Part shown: one piece after another, positions 33,345 through 44,317 of the stretch | How the letters are laid out: each line of letters begins with the position of its first letter | Position numbering within the stretch: position 1 is the first letter of the stretch | NCBI RefSeq assembly: GCF_000219625.1 | Contig: NC_018218.1 | Span: 2,852,001 to 2,916,000 of the forward strand | Source of the DNA: Zymoseptoria tritici IPO323 | Taxonomy: Eukaryota > Ascomycota > Dothideomycetes > Mycosphaerellales > Mycosphaerellaceae | Direction: 5' to 3' | DNA length: 64,000 bases | Notes under the pieces: generated by a model | What the model was told of the DNA's origin: nothing | What the model saw: only the letters and a program-made list of their open reading frames with translations | The model's database searches: none | Translations under genes and position numbers: made by a program

Positions 33345-34487
33345 CATGGATGATGTATGCGGAGTGAAGTTGCCAATGGCTTTCGATGTGGTTGTCTTCA
33401 GCACTTTCACGCACGGGATGACAGCTTGCGGATTTAGAGTTGGCTGGGGACCGCGCTAGTGAGGCACTCTTCGGACTCCGTTCAAAACGAAGGAGAGCAT
33501 TTGCATACATACAATGTTGGGATAGTCCATACACGCACAGCTGATCTGACAAGCCACATAATCCACGAAGCACATAACAGCTCTTGACAAGCCTCGCAGA
33601 ACGTGCCAATGATAACACCCCTAGGAGGGAAGGCCTCGCACTCTACATGCAGGCCGTCACAGGAGCAAACACAAATGCTATACCGGCATTTTCCACGGGC
33701 ACCTTCGTCGGCGAATCTGTTCAGTCTTGCCGAAAGATTGTGATCAGTCATCGACGACCCATCGACCCATTCAGGTGCTCTTGGGTAGTCTTCACCTAAG
33801 ATTTGCTCCACGTGACTTGGAATAAACGACGCTAGCAGGTCGGGCGCACGCAACCTGTGATTGCAAGTTTCAGTGCAACAGACCAAAGGTTTTCATGTTG
33901 CGACGTTGTTTGACTGGCATGAAAACCACATACTCTACTACTGCCAGTGCTCATGTGTTGTGCTATGACAACACGCGCCGACTAGCGACCGGCAGAAGAA
34001 AGTGCCTGCCTATTCCGGACATCTGCCATAGATGCTCAGGCGCGTCTCATTTCAGGCTGCCACTTGCACTTCTATGGCATACATATCGACTACACAAACA
34101 TTTTCCTCGCAGAACATAGGCTGTAACAACTCACAGCATGCCTGTAGACACTGTGTCTGTATCTGCACCGTGACCTGCACTTTCACGAGTTTTAGCGTCG
34201 TTGTGAATTAGGCAAGCGCGGCAGCACGGACCCTGCTTGGGAGAAACTTAGGTCTCTACCTTTGCTCGTCTTGTGCATTCCTCCTTCTTCATTCACACAC
34301 TCGACATTATCGCGCAATCATCTCCTGCATCGGCGCAACTGGTCGACTCACTCGACGACAACTCGTGCCAACACTCACATGATGGGGAATTGATCTGGCT
34401 CGACTGCGCAATACCATCACGTGCAAGTGGGTCAGCACGGTAGCCCGCTTCTGAAGGTCGTGAATTGAGCTTTCAGCGACCGCACGC
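33345..34487. other. Divergent intergenic region
   Basis: About 1.1 kb between SWP1 and the AT-hook protein gene. Short frames of 65-135 codons overlap on both strands without domains. No gene supported. Confidence 0.45.
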
Positions 34488-37217
34488 ATGTCGAACCCCA
34501 ACAACGGCCAGGTTTCTGTGTTTCACTTCACCTCACGGATCTCCAACGCCAAGATCAAGAAATACAAGATGGCGACTGAGCGCGGCATGGGACCCAAATC
34601 TAATGGACTTCGAGCGTCACATGCCAACAAACCATCAAAATCTGCCACTCCACATGGGGATGACGCAAGTCCTGCTGTCGAAGCCTCGACCTCTATGGAG
34701 CCACCGGCCAAGAAGCCACGCCTCAAGATCAACCCACCACGAAAACCGGATGATGCTGGAGATACCATTGCCGTATCGCGTCCCAAGAGACCCAACCAGC
34801 CCATTCGCTTCCGATATTCGACCGACATGGACATCGCCGATGAACCTCAGGCGGAGGAGCAGAAACCTGTTGAGTCTGCGCCGGTCGCCGTGTCGCCAGC
34901 GCCTTCATCTGGTCTGTCATCGCTCTCATCAGCGCCTCTCTCTGAAAAGGAACTTTCGCCATTTCAGGACCCCAAACCAGCCGCTGGCAGGGAAGGATAT
35001 GGCGACTTCATGTCTTACTATGTTGATGGAGGTGACGAGGAACCTGCTGCTGCTGAGGAGGTCCCGGCGCCAAAGCCTGCCACCAAACCTGCTGCCAAAC
35101 GTCCCCGAAAGTCATCTACGAAGGTACAAAAGGAAACATCCACCAACATTCCAGTGCCTTCCTCGCAACATCCTGCGACAAACGAGCCTCATCCACCTCC
35201 GGGTGCCCGTGCGCCGCTGCCGCAGCAGCAAGCCATGCCCCCTCCACAGCACGCCAACCCGCCTCAGCAATACCAGGGTCCTTCGATGCCTCACCAAGGC
35301 TCGCCCTCACACCCGCAAAGACCACAGCAGATGCACCGTCCATCAATACCTCCACCTCCTACGCAGCGTGCACTTCCGATACCCCAACCAATCATTCAAT
35401 TCAGCGACATCAATCACATTCCAAAACCTACTCAGCCAGACACCATCGCTCTCATGGTGAAAAAGCTTGAGGAACTGTCTGCAGCCCTGACTACCTTTGG
35501 CGGCGTTCCAGCCATTCCTCGCTCGCCGCCGACAGCTGCAAGGTCTGTTCCTGTTGCTGCACCTCCTCAGCCAAAGCCGGCACCGAAGGCTCCCGTGGAA
35601 GAAGCAGCGAACCCTCTCGACAATTTCCTTTCACTCTTCGGTGCTGGTGACGACGACGATACCACTGACAAGGATCCGCTCGACTGTCAGCTGGCGGCTG
35701 CTGGAACTCCCGACGGCCCGCTGACCCACGGCATCGTCTTCATCCAGAACGCGCTCAAATCATGGGCGCAGCAACGAATCTCACATGCTTATCAGCAGCA
35801 GTACATTCAGCAGCAACAGCAGCAGCATCAGATTTCTGCACAACGGCGTGGTCCTGGACGTCCGAGAAAGTTTGATGATGTCGTTGAATTGCTTCCCCCA
35901 AATCCCATCATCTCCATGGACCTAGCCTCGACACCAGAAGGCCAAGCCATCATCGCATTCCAGGCTGTGTTACACTCAGGCTGCCTTCAAGTGAACGCAA
36001 AACTGCCAATCGAACTGTCGCGTGCTCTACGCCACCTATACATGCAGATCGACCACCTCATCAACCAGGGCGAGAAGCCGACGCCACAGGACTGGCATTG
36101 CATGTCCTACGGTGCGCAGATCTCTGCTCATCGGATGCGTGTAGAAAAGATGAAGATGACACAGATGAGGGCGCAAGAAGAAATGATGCGCCAGAATGGA
36201 TTTGCGCAACAACAAATTATGGGCCCCATGGGCATGCCGAATCCGTCGCAGTATCCAGTCAACGCCGCACAGGCTGCTCGTGCTCATGAGATGGATTTGG
36301 AACGTCGTCGCAGTATGCAGCATGCCAATCAGCAACCATATATCGGCCAACAGCATCTCCACTCTCTTCAGCTGGGCTCACAGACACCTGGTGCTCCCGG
36401 TGGTGCTGGCCCTTCGCAGTCGCCGAGCGGCAATCAGCCTCTTGGTAGTGCTCGTGGTCCGCCTGGCCCGAGCAACGGCGACATGCGACCGCCGATGCAG
36501 CATGTATTGCCATCACAACCTCATTTCGATCCTGCGCAGACGTTGCCCGATGGCAACATGAATGGTGGTGTACCCGTGCACCTTGACAAGATGAAGATGT
36601 ACATGCCCGGATTCTTCCCTCGCTCCGGGCAAGCTATGAAGTACTCCTTCTCTCCCACCACCGAGCATTCGGTGCGTACGCCTGGGCCGCAAGGCAGCCC
36701 TCCCTACCAAATTCCAGGCCAGAGCGTCCCGAGTCGAGGCCCTGTGAGCGCTCAATCCATGAAGCGCGCTGCTCAAGGTCCACCGAATAATGGCCGCAAT
36801 GAGTCTTCGGATCACGACGCTGTCATGAGCAGTAACATTCCGGTGAGGTCCGTCGAGCGACCATCAGCACCGCCCCCTCGAACCTCCCTGACGCCTCTCA
36901 CTCCCGCCGCACCGGTCGAAGGCACTCAGAACGGCAACTTCCGCTCCTACGCCGCTGCACCCGCGGCTGCCACAACAAACGGCTTCACGGCCGTCAACGC
37001 TCCCAAACCTCGGACTTCGATCACAGTACCAGCTGCCCCTAGTGATTCGCCAGAAACGATCAAGGTCGCCTCGAAGCGTCCATCGTCAGCTCTTTCGCCG
37101 TCAGAGTCTCCGGCTCCTAGTGCGAAGCGAAGTCGCAAGTCGACGAAGAGTGTGGACCGGGATGACTCGAACGTTGTGTCGAGCGATGGTGATGGCGAGA
37201 TGATTGTGGTCAAATGA
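34488..37217 (+). CDS. Large Pro/Gln-rich nuclear-type protein with an AT-hook
   Basis: A single 909-codon frame. A basic cluster (PPAKKPRLKINPPRKP, near residue 75) and others near the C-terminus (SAKRSRKSTK) look like nuclear localisation signals. RRGPGRPRKFDD (about residue 455) is an AT-hook that would bind the minor groove of AT-rich DNA. Around it lie a Gln run (QQYIQQQQQQHQ) and a globular helical region of about 130 residues (SMDLASTPEGQAIIAFQ to YGAQISAHRMRVEKMKMTQ). The flanks are Pro/Gln/Met-rich and disordered. The protein is probably a chromatin or transcription factor, but I cannot name a family. The true start is uncertain: an in-frame ATG 27 codons on, or a small intron (GTTTCT..CCAAG) near the 5' end, are alternatives. 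Confidence 0.7.
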   Translation: MSNPNNGQVSVFHFTSRISNAKIKKYKMATERGMGPKSNGLRASHANKPSKSATPHGDDASPAVEASTSMEPPAKKPRLKINPPRKPDDAGDTIAVSRPKRPNQPIRFRYSTDMDIADEPQAEEQKPVESAPVAVSPAPSSGLSSLSSAPLSEKELSPFQDPKPAAGREGYGDFMSYYVDGGDEEPAAAEEVPAPKPATKPAAKRPRKSSTKVQKETSTNIPVPSSQHPATNEPHPPPGARAPLPQQQAMPPPQHANPPQQYQGPSMPHQGSPSHPQRPQQMHRPSIPPPPTQRALPIPQPIIQFSDINHIPKPTQPDTIALMVKKLEELSAALTTFGGVPAIPRSPPTAARSVPVAAPPQPKPAPKAPVEEAANPLDNFLSLFGAGDDDDTTDKDPLDCQLAAAGTPDGPLTHGIVFIQNALKSWAQQRISHAYQQQYIQQQQQQHQISAQRRGPGRPRKFDDVVELLPPNPIISMDLASTPEGQAIIAFQAVLHSGCLQVNAKLPIELSRALRHLYMQIDHLINQGEKPTPQDWHCMSYGAQISAHRMRVEKMKMTQMRAQEEMMRQNGFAQQQIMGPMGMPNPSQYPVNAAQAARAHEMDLERRRSMQHANQQPYIGQQHLHSLQLGSQTPGAPGGAGPSQSPSGNQPLGSARGPPGPSNGDMRPPMQHVLPSQPHFDPAQTLPDGNMNGGVPVHLDKMKMYMPGFFPRSGQAMKYSFSPTTEHSVRTPGPQGSPPYQIPGQSVPSRGPVSAQSMKRAAQGPPNNGRNESSDHDAVMSSNIPVRSVERPSAPPPRTSLTPLTPAAPVEGTQNGNFRSYAAAPAAATTNGFTAVNAPKPRTSITVPAAPSDSPETIKVASKRPSSALSPSESPAPSAKRSRKSTKSVDRDDSNVVSSDGDGEMIVVK

Positions 37218-38720
37218 TGGGATTGCTGAAGCATGTGTTTGACAGAAAAAGTTTGCGAGATTTTGTCCGGCATGGCGAGTTCTGTCAGGAGGACGATGGG
37301 AGATGAGACTTTCTGCTTTTCTTCCATTTTACGTTGCTGAGCATTTCATGGCGAGGGCATTGCGTTGAGACGGCGAAGCATGGCAGAGATACCTTGGGTA
37401 GTGTTTATGTTCGGCTGAAGTAGAATTGTGAAGATCATCACCTGTTGACATCAATGCCCTGCCACAGCAACCTTTCTCAGAGCTGTATGATGGTCGCACC
37501 AGCTTGTTGCTCACGTAACCTTGTCCTCTTGCAGAAGTGTCGGACAAGATAAAGCTGCGGAGTCGCTTTGAATGCGCGGATGGTTGTCCATAGGCAATTG
37601 AAGAATGAAGGGACTAGTGCTCGTGTTAGAAGGCGGACAGTCGAAGATACCAAGCAAGCTGTAGGTATGAACGGAGCACGAGATCTGAACTCATCTGACT
37701 TCACAACGATACGACACAAAGAGCACATATGGAACAAGGAAGGCGTCGAATCTGGTGTTGTTGAATCATCCAGCTACGGAGAAAAGTACCTCAGCGCTGT
37801 GCCAGATTCGACACCGGCTTTGAGTACTTCTTCCAAACTCGAGATGCAGACAGCACATGCTGGGGTCCTCGCTCGCTTCCAATCACTCCCTCGCCCATCC
37901 GAGTCGCTTGCGGAGGTTTCTCTCATCGTCTTGAAAGGTCTCGGGAAATGATAGAACTTCGCACGTCATCCAGATGACTGTGTTGGCCGACACTTGAGGT
38001 CATCGGCATGGAAAGCGTTGGCACGCCATATGAGCCTCCTATCACGCTTGCGTTGGAAGCAGGTCTTGCAAGTGGGGAGGCAATGTCCTCGCTATCGGTC
38101 CATATCTACCTTAGATATCAGTCGCTGGAATTGGATAAGTTTCTGTGCTCGTGAGTGCTTCGGTAGATATTTCATGTCTGCTCTGGCGCGGATCTGCTCC
38201 CACTTTCGTCGTGAGGAGCTCTGTTCAGTCCGTCAGCTTCTGCAGAAGGAATTCATTTGCCTCAAGGATCTTTCGATTGGAAAAGGGTGGCTGTTGAGAC
38301 CCCGATCGTCGGTTGTCGAGCTATAACAACGCTCAATAGCTGTCTCAGACTTCGAAGAGGTCCGCAGACCGTAGATCTCCTGCATAGACTTGCTGACGAT
38401 GGTTCTGGCTGCAAACTGAAACAGCTCCGAACAGATATTTTATGTTCAACCAGTGCACAACTACAGGGAGAAGTCTAGCATATTCTGCGCGTCGACATCT
38501 GTGTACAAACCTTCTGTTACTGTTCTGTGTCTGCTCACGTGCAGCATTCCTGTGAAAGATTCCATCGCCCTCAGTCGGCATCAACGTTCGGTGCCGAACT
38601 CCAATGGCGAGGTCAATGGACCTGCAGTAGTGTCCAAAATGTGGACTGTATAAAGTTTCATTGTACATGAAAGAAGGATGTGATCTGGATGTTGAGAGAC
38701 GACCCTCGAGTATGTGCCTC
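37218..38720. other. Intergenic, no gene supported
   Basis: About 1.5 kb downstream of the AT-hook gene. It begins with a probable 3' untranslated region (T-rich near 37310-37335). Frames of 60-165 codons exist on both strands (for example 37568-37951 plus) but none has a domain or convincing splice partner. Confidence 0.4.
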
Positions 38721-39255
38721 TCACAGGACATGGTGACAAACAGAAGGTGTTGCAGGGACCTTGACGATATCAGTGCTTCTTGCGTTGTCGTGCCAGTGTG
38801 GCGGTGCTGCCAGCCGAGAGATGAGGATGTGCGCAACATCCGGCCTTCCGTGCGCCATCAGTTCTAGGGCCATTCCTCTCCAGTGGCTTGAGATGAATTC
38901 GTCGACGTCCGCTGCGGGGGTTCGTGACAAGGATTTGAGATGCGAAGTGGGGAGTATCAGATCTCGTTCTTCGTCCGGGTTCTCTGGAGTCTGGGCCAAT
39001 TCAATGCCTGTCAGCTCGATCCAAGCTCTCTTTTTGCGTTTCTTGGTCGTGCACGCGCGCATGACAAAGAGATGCCGGCAGATCTCCGAGAGGGATGATG
39101 CTTGGCGGGCCAGTCAAGCCTTTCACTCGCAGTGACATCACAACGAGGCGTCCATCTGTGATCGGTTGCCCGGCGACGGCGCGGAGATGGTCCAGGAGTC
39201 TATTGTCTCTCTGGAGCATTCCCGCAGTTCCGTCAGGAGCTGAGCTCTCCTGCAT
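38721..39255 (-). CDS. Doubtful small orphan gene
   Basis: Two frames on the minus strand can be joined across a 43-nt candidate intron (39084-39126, GTGAAA..CGGAG) into about 163 residues: exon 1 holds LLDHLRAVAGQPITDGRLVV, exon 2 holds ICRHLFVMRACTTKKRKKR and DEFISSHWRGMALELMAHGR. The join is in frame and the protein composition is ordinary (balanced charged and hydrophobic residues), unlike the random frames nearby. Against it: the intron is short, the acceptor GGAG is poor, and the start is arbitrary. No family recognised. Confidence 0.3.
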
Positions 39256-39639
39256 GCACAGTACCGCGCAGCAGTGTTGACACGCGACTGTGGTAGTGGT
39301 AGGTGGAGGAGGAGGTACCGCATCGCATTGTGCATGTTTGGTGGTGGGCGCGTAGATCAATGGGCGAGGCGAATAGTGTGGAGGGATTTTGAGCGTGCAT
39401 CCCAGTTGCGCGGCAGCCAAAGTCTTTGAGCACAGGGCACTCTGTAAGACTTGCTCACCAACGACGTCACTGCGCCAGGACGACTCTGTCAAAGTACAAG
39501 ATCCAGACCGTCGCCTCTCTGTTTCTCCCCTTTTGCATACAATCTTGCGCTGTTATACTACCCAAACAACACCCATAACACTCGCATACCAGACTCACAC
39601 ATCACTCTCACTACCACACACACACCCACCGCCGCCATC

Positions 39640-40821
39640 ATGCATCGCACATACTCCATGCGCCAGTCGCGCGCGCCGACTGCCTCGCAGATCCAGAACC
39701 CACCGCCGCCATCGTCCTCCACCAAGGGCGGTCGCCTCTTCGGCAAAGCCAGCATTGGTATGTCAGGAACATTGTCTACAGCTGCGTCCGATGCGAAAAA
39801 TTAACATGTCATTGTCAGGCCACACGTTCCGCAAGTCCGTTCACCCCGGTGCTTTCGGCCCTGACCTCGCGAAGAAGCTCTCGCAGCTCGTGAAGATGGA
39901 GAAGAACGTCATGCGATCAATGGAGTTGGTCGGCAGGGAGCGAATGGAGGTCGCAGTACGACTTCATACAAACCCAAGCGCACTGGGATTGTCTCACTAA
40001 CTATCTTCTCAGCAACAACTTTCCATCTGGGGAGAGGGATGCGACGATGACGTCTCCGACGTGACCGACAAGCTCGGCGTGCTCATCTACGAGATTGGTG
40101 AGCTTGAGGACCAATTCGTCGACCGCTACGACCAGTACCGTGTGACCATCAAGTCTATTCGCAACATTGAGGCTTCCGTCCAGCCAAGCAGAGATCGTGA
40201 GTCGCCTTCAGCAGCCAATGCTACACTTCCTTTTCTAACAATCTCCCAGGCAAGCAGAAGATCACCGATCAGATCGCCCAGCTCAAGTACAAGGAGCCCA
40301 ACAGCCCCAAGATTGTCGTCCTCGAGCAGGAGCTTGTCCGTGCTGAGGCCGAGTCCCTCGTCGCCGAGGCCCAACTCTCCAACATCACCCGCGAGAAGCT
40401 CAAGGCTGCCTTCACCTACCAATTCGATGCTCTCCGCGAGCACAGCGAGAAGATGGCCATTGTCGCCGGCTTCGGAAAGCACCTTCTCGAGCTCGTCGAC
40501 GATTCGCCCGTCACTCCCGGCGAGACCCGCAACGCCTACGACGGCTACGAGGCCTCCAAGGCCATCATCCAGGACTGCGAGGATGCTCTCACCAACTGGG
40601 TCGAGCAGAATGCCGCCGTCAGCTCCAAGCTCTCCACCCGCACCCGCACCCTCTCGCAACGTCGCCGTAACCAGTCCGCTGGCCACGACCTCTCCGGTCA
40701 GGACCAGGACCGTGAGTCTGGCATGTGGGTCCCCGCCGACCAGCACCGTGGTGATCAAGAGTACGATGACGAGGAGGACACTTCCGTGCGCGGTCGCGAG
40801 GAGGAGCGTGCCGTCGCATAA
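39640..40821 (+). CDS. PIL1: Eisosome core protein Pil1/Lsp1
   Basis: A BAR-domain protein that polymerises under furrow-like plasma-membrane domains (eisosomes). Four exons assemble in frame: the first ends at GRLFGKASI, the second begins GHTFRKSVHPGAFGPDLAKKLS and ends MEVA, the third begins QQLSIWGEGCDDDVSD and ends near QPSRD, and the last begins KQKITDQIAQLKYKEP. Eisosome signatures are MHRTYSMRQSRAP at the N-terminus (basic, membrane-inserting), LSRxxx-like basic patches and KIVVLEQELVRAEAESLVAEAQL in the BAR helices. The C-terminal tail is acidic and probably phospho-regulated. About 340 residues, the usual length. The ATG lies in gccgccatcatgc, a strong initiation context. Confidence 0.96.
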
Positions 40822-41365
40822 GCGGAGGAAATCGCGAAGACGATGATGCAGAAGGAGAATCGGCTTTGATCTTTTTCTCTCTCTTGGACACAAACACATC
40901 CCACCACTCACCCCATCCAGCTTTATACCCTAGGCAATGCGAGGCGCGGCGAAGAAAGGAGTCAGCGGTAACACTGTACGGCTAAGGAATCACAGGCAGT
41001 CGGACGAGTTAATGAGGAGGAGTGTCATCTGTAGGATGATATGTATACAAAATTAATGTGTTGTTTGACCAGTCAACCCGTCCTTCGTAATCAACATGAC
41101 ATCGCCTTACACTCTAGCAAGCATGTCCCATGGATAGCCCAAGCAACAGACGACGATCAACGAGCAGCACATGAACAAACTTCTCCCGCCCCTGCGATTC
41201 AGGCTGATAAGTGGAGGAGCTTCGGGAGAAATCGACCGACGTCGGCTTAAAGATCATCCACGACCTCGATCTCATCCATGACATTTCTCACGACAAGAAA
41301 GATTCCAAGGATCACATACCTCATACTAAAAATTTGCCAACAACAATCATCGCCAGCAATTCAAA
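40822..41365. other. Intergenic between tandem genes
   Basis: About 0.5 kb with the PIL1 3' region and the promoter of the aldolase gene. No further feature seen. Confidence 0.5.
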
Positions 41366-42428
41366 ATGTCAGCCAAAGTTCCTCCTTCGGGCATCTGGGC
41401 TCCTGCCGTCACCTTCTTCGACCCACAAACCGACGAACTGGACCTCGAATCTCAAGCCAAATACTACAAATACCTGTCGCAGCACCTCACAGGCCTCGTA
41501 ATCTTGGGCACCAATGCCGAGACATTCATGCTCACGAGGGAGGAGCGTCTGGCGTTGTTGAAATGTGCGAGAGAAGCGGTTGGTCCGGAGTATCCGATCA
41601 TGGCAGGTGTGGGAGGCCACAGCACGAAACGTGAGACTTCTTTTGACCCATGGAGTCCTTTCCTGTACTGACATCGTGAAGAGGTGCTCGAGTTCATCTC
41701 CGACGCCGCATCCGCAAAGGCAGACTCCGTCCTCGTGCTTCCATGTGCCTACTTTGGCAAGCAGACGACGAACAAAGTGGTCAAGGACTTTTACGACCAA
41801 GTCGCCGAGAAGTCTCCCCTCCCGATCGTGATCTACAACTTCCCGGGCGTCTGCAATGGCGTGGACATTGATTCGGAGACAATGACTGAGCTCGCAAACC
41901 GACATTCCAACATCGGTACGCTCACTCTCGCCCAGAAATCCATCTTTCCAAATCTCACTAGACCACTAACGAACATCCCAAGTCGGCACGAAACTAACCT
42001 GCGCCTCCGTCGGGAAGATCACCCGTCTCTCCTCCTCCTTCCCACCCTCAACCAACAAATTCGCCATCTTCGGAGGCCAATCCGACTTCCTCCTCGGCGG
42101 CCTGGCCGTCGGCTCCGCAGGCTGCATCGCCGCCTTTGCCAACATCTTTCCCAAAACCATCTCACACATCTACAAGCTATACCAGTCCGGCCAGCTCGAG
42201 GAAGCGTTGCGGTTACATCGCATCGCGGCCATGGCGGAGAGCTTTTCGAAAGCGGGGATCGCGAATACCAAGTTTGCGGCGAGTGTGACTAGTGCGCGGA
42301 ATGCGGGCGTGGAGGGCGCGGAGGAGAAGTTGGCGCCTCGGAGGCCGTACGAGGCGCCGAGTGAGGCGGTGAAGAAGGACATCAGGGCGAAGATGGAGGA
42401 GATGATTGGCATTGAGGAGTCGCTGTGA
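41366..42428 (+). CDS. DapA-family aldolase/lyase (dihydrodipicolinate synthase-like)
   Basis: A class I TIM-barrel aldolase of the DHDPS/N-acetylneuraminate lyase family. Three exons join as HSTKQVLEFISD and NRHSNIVGTKLTC (introns about 41631-41682 and 41916-41981), giving about 315 residues. The carboxylate-binding loop appears as LGTNAETFML, the conserved Tyr as VIYNFPGVCNG, and the Schiff-base Lys as VGTKLTCAS. Fungi make lysine by the aminoadipate route, so this is not lysine synthesis. Fungal members act on 2-keto-3-deoxy sugar acids or 4-hydroxy-2-oxoglutarate; which applies here is not visible. It is convergent with an SDR gene, 204 bp apart. Confidence 0.9.
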
Positions 42429-42632
42429 GAGGTAGATGTCCAGAAGAGGTCGCATTGAAACGCGATAATTCAATAGAGCTGCCTGCTTTGAGGAATCGAT
42501 TATTCGGCAACTCGCTTTGCGCTAACAGACTCCCATTATGCGAGCTCTTCGTCAATCTCGAACGATTCTGGCCTTACCACTCATCTTACCATTCATGGAA
42601 TTCCGACTGCTGCACCTCGCATCCCTCACCCT

Positions 42633-43710
42633 TCACAGCTTCGCACTGACGCCCCTCTCCAAATTCTTCGTAACACCCGGCTCAATTTGCTCCAGCTTCG
42701 CCGCCAATTCCCTCCACACCCTCGTTTGCGTCTCCGGTTCGTCCGTCACCAGCTTCGCCACCTCGGTAACCTTGCAATCACTCAAAAAGGCCCCGTGATC
42801 CTCCTGACCTCTCAAACTCGCGTCCACGAGCGTCCTCGCTCCCACTTCCGTGGTCCGCGCCAGGACGGCTTTCATGACCGTCATGAACGCCCTCACCACG
42901 GCCGGCGCCTCGGGTCGGATCAGCTCGCTGTGGCAGAGACCGGGGTTGACGGAGGTGATGGTCACGCCGAATTGAGAGACCGGATGGTCCTGGGCGATTT
43001 CGCGGCAGGCGAAGACTTCGAGGAGTTTGGAGAGATTGTAGCGGTCCGTCATGCGGGCCGAGGAGCGGTCGTTGAGCTTGTCGAAGATGGAGCTGGAATT
43101 GCGTTCCGGGAAGCTGGTTGGAAGAATATAACTGTTAGTAAACCTACCAACTCTTGGGATGACGGAGGAAGGGAACTCACGCGGTGAAGAAGTGTGCTTC
43201 CGAGCTGACGATACAGAGATTTGGAACAGTGTTGTGCTTCTTGGCTGTCTCTTGCAGCTTCGGCACCATCAATAACGCCAGCAGAAACGTAGAGATGACG
43301 TTGACCGTGATTGTGCTCTCGCTGCCTTCCTCCAATTTGAAATTGGGTGGCGCAATACCCGCATTCTCGAGGAGAATGTCCAGCCTTTCCAAGCTCTGCG
43401 ACTTCTTCGCGAAGGCTTTTACACTTTCATAGCTCGTAAGGTCTAGTTGCCAGACTTCGACGACGCCTTTCCGACCAGTGGTGGACTCGATGTCTTTCTC
43501 GGCGGCCTCTCCCTTTTCGAGATTGCGGCAAGCGAGGATGACTTTGGCGGCGTTGAGTTGAACAAAGTGCCGGGCGGCTTCCAGACCCAGGCCAGTGTTG
43601 GAGCCGGTCACGATGACAGTTTTGCCTGCGCAGTCCTTTGTTGGCGCTGGCGGCGTGATGAAGAGTTGGCCGTAGATGAATTTGGGCAGGAAGCTTAGAA
43701 TTTGTGACAT
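42633..43710 (-). CDS. Short-chain dehydrogenase/reductase
   Basis: Two exons joined near 43100-43180 encode about 330 residues. The nucleotide-binding motif is VIVTGSNTGLGLEAARHF, with an Arg-Asn pair in LACRNLEKG favouring NADP(H). Next come LDLTSYESV, the stabilising LLENAGIAPP, the catalytic Ser in CIVSSEAHFF and the catalytic YNLSK. This is the retinol-dehydrogenase/WW-oxidoreductase-like branch common in fungi. The start MSQILSFLPKFI has a short hydrophobic segment that may associate with membranes. An upstream ATG at 43818 would add 36 residues. The substrate is unknown. Confidence 0.9.
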
Positions 43711-44317
43711 TGTATGAGCGGTGGATGGTGGATAGTGGATGGTGGATGGCTTGTTCGATGATTTGATGGTTTCGTAGGAGATGAGTTCAATGTTAATGTC
43801 CAAGTTGGATGTTGTCACGGGCGAGGGATGGAGAGGTTATGTCTTGTCAGCCAGCAGAGTCAGAGGCGGGATGACGTTTCGGCCGACTTGCTCCAGGTCC
43901 CCCCCAAATTGCCTCGTCCTATGCACCAGATCCCTGAAGCACAGCACAAATTTGTGCATGTACGACTCATGTCCGCGAGAGGAGCGACATCATTAGTATC
44001 ATGAGTATCATGCTCATGAGCAAGACGTCTTCGCGGATGCAATAAATGTGAGGTGTCGGTCGGTAAGCTTAGATCACATCGAGACTGCTTGACTGAATCA
44101 CCACGAGGCATGAATCGCGCAACCATCTGCTCGACAATAGAATACACGTATGGTGGAACGATTGGAACGATTGTTCGGTAAATACGAAGGGTATGCAGAC
44201 AATGGAAGCTGTCGTAATGCATCGATCTAAGCGCTGGATTTGATCGGAAAAGACTCCTGTATGCAACGCAAAACCGACACTTTTTCATGAAGAAGCAGAG
44301 CCACGTCTGATCGATTA
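43711..44317. other. Intergenic with GGTGGAT repeat
   Basis: About 0.6 kb upstream of the SDR and downstream of the ZIP transporter (both leftward genes). Just before the SDR ATG, 43720-43749 is an imperfect repeat of ggtggat (minus strand: ATCCACC), probably in the SDR leader. No other feature seen. Confidence 0.5.

Noticed and set aside
40126..40911. 261-codon frames on both strands across PIL1
   Set aside because: Shadows of the PIL1 last exon, whose identity is certain.
41366..43710. Aldolase and SDR as a sugar-acid catabolic mini-cluster
   Set aside because: Only two convergent genes, no transporter or dehydratase nearby, and neither substrate can be assigned; adjacency alone is weak evidence.
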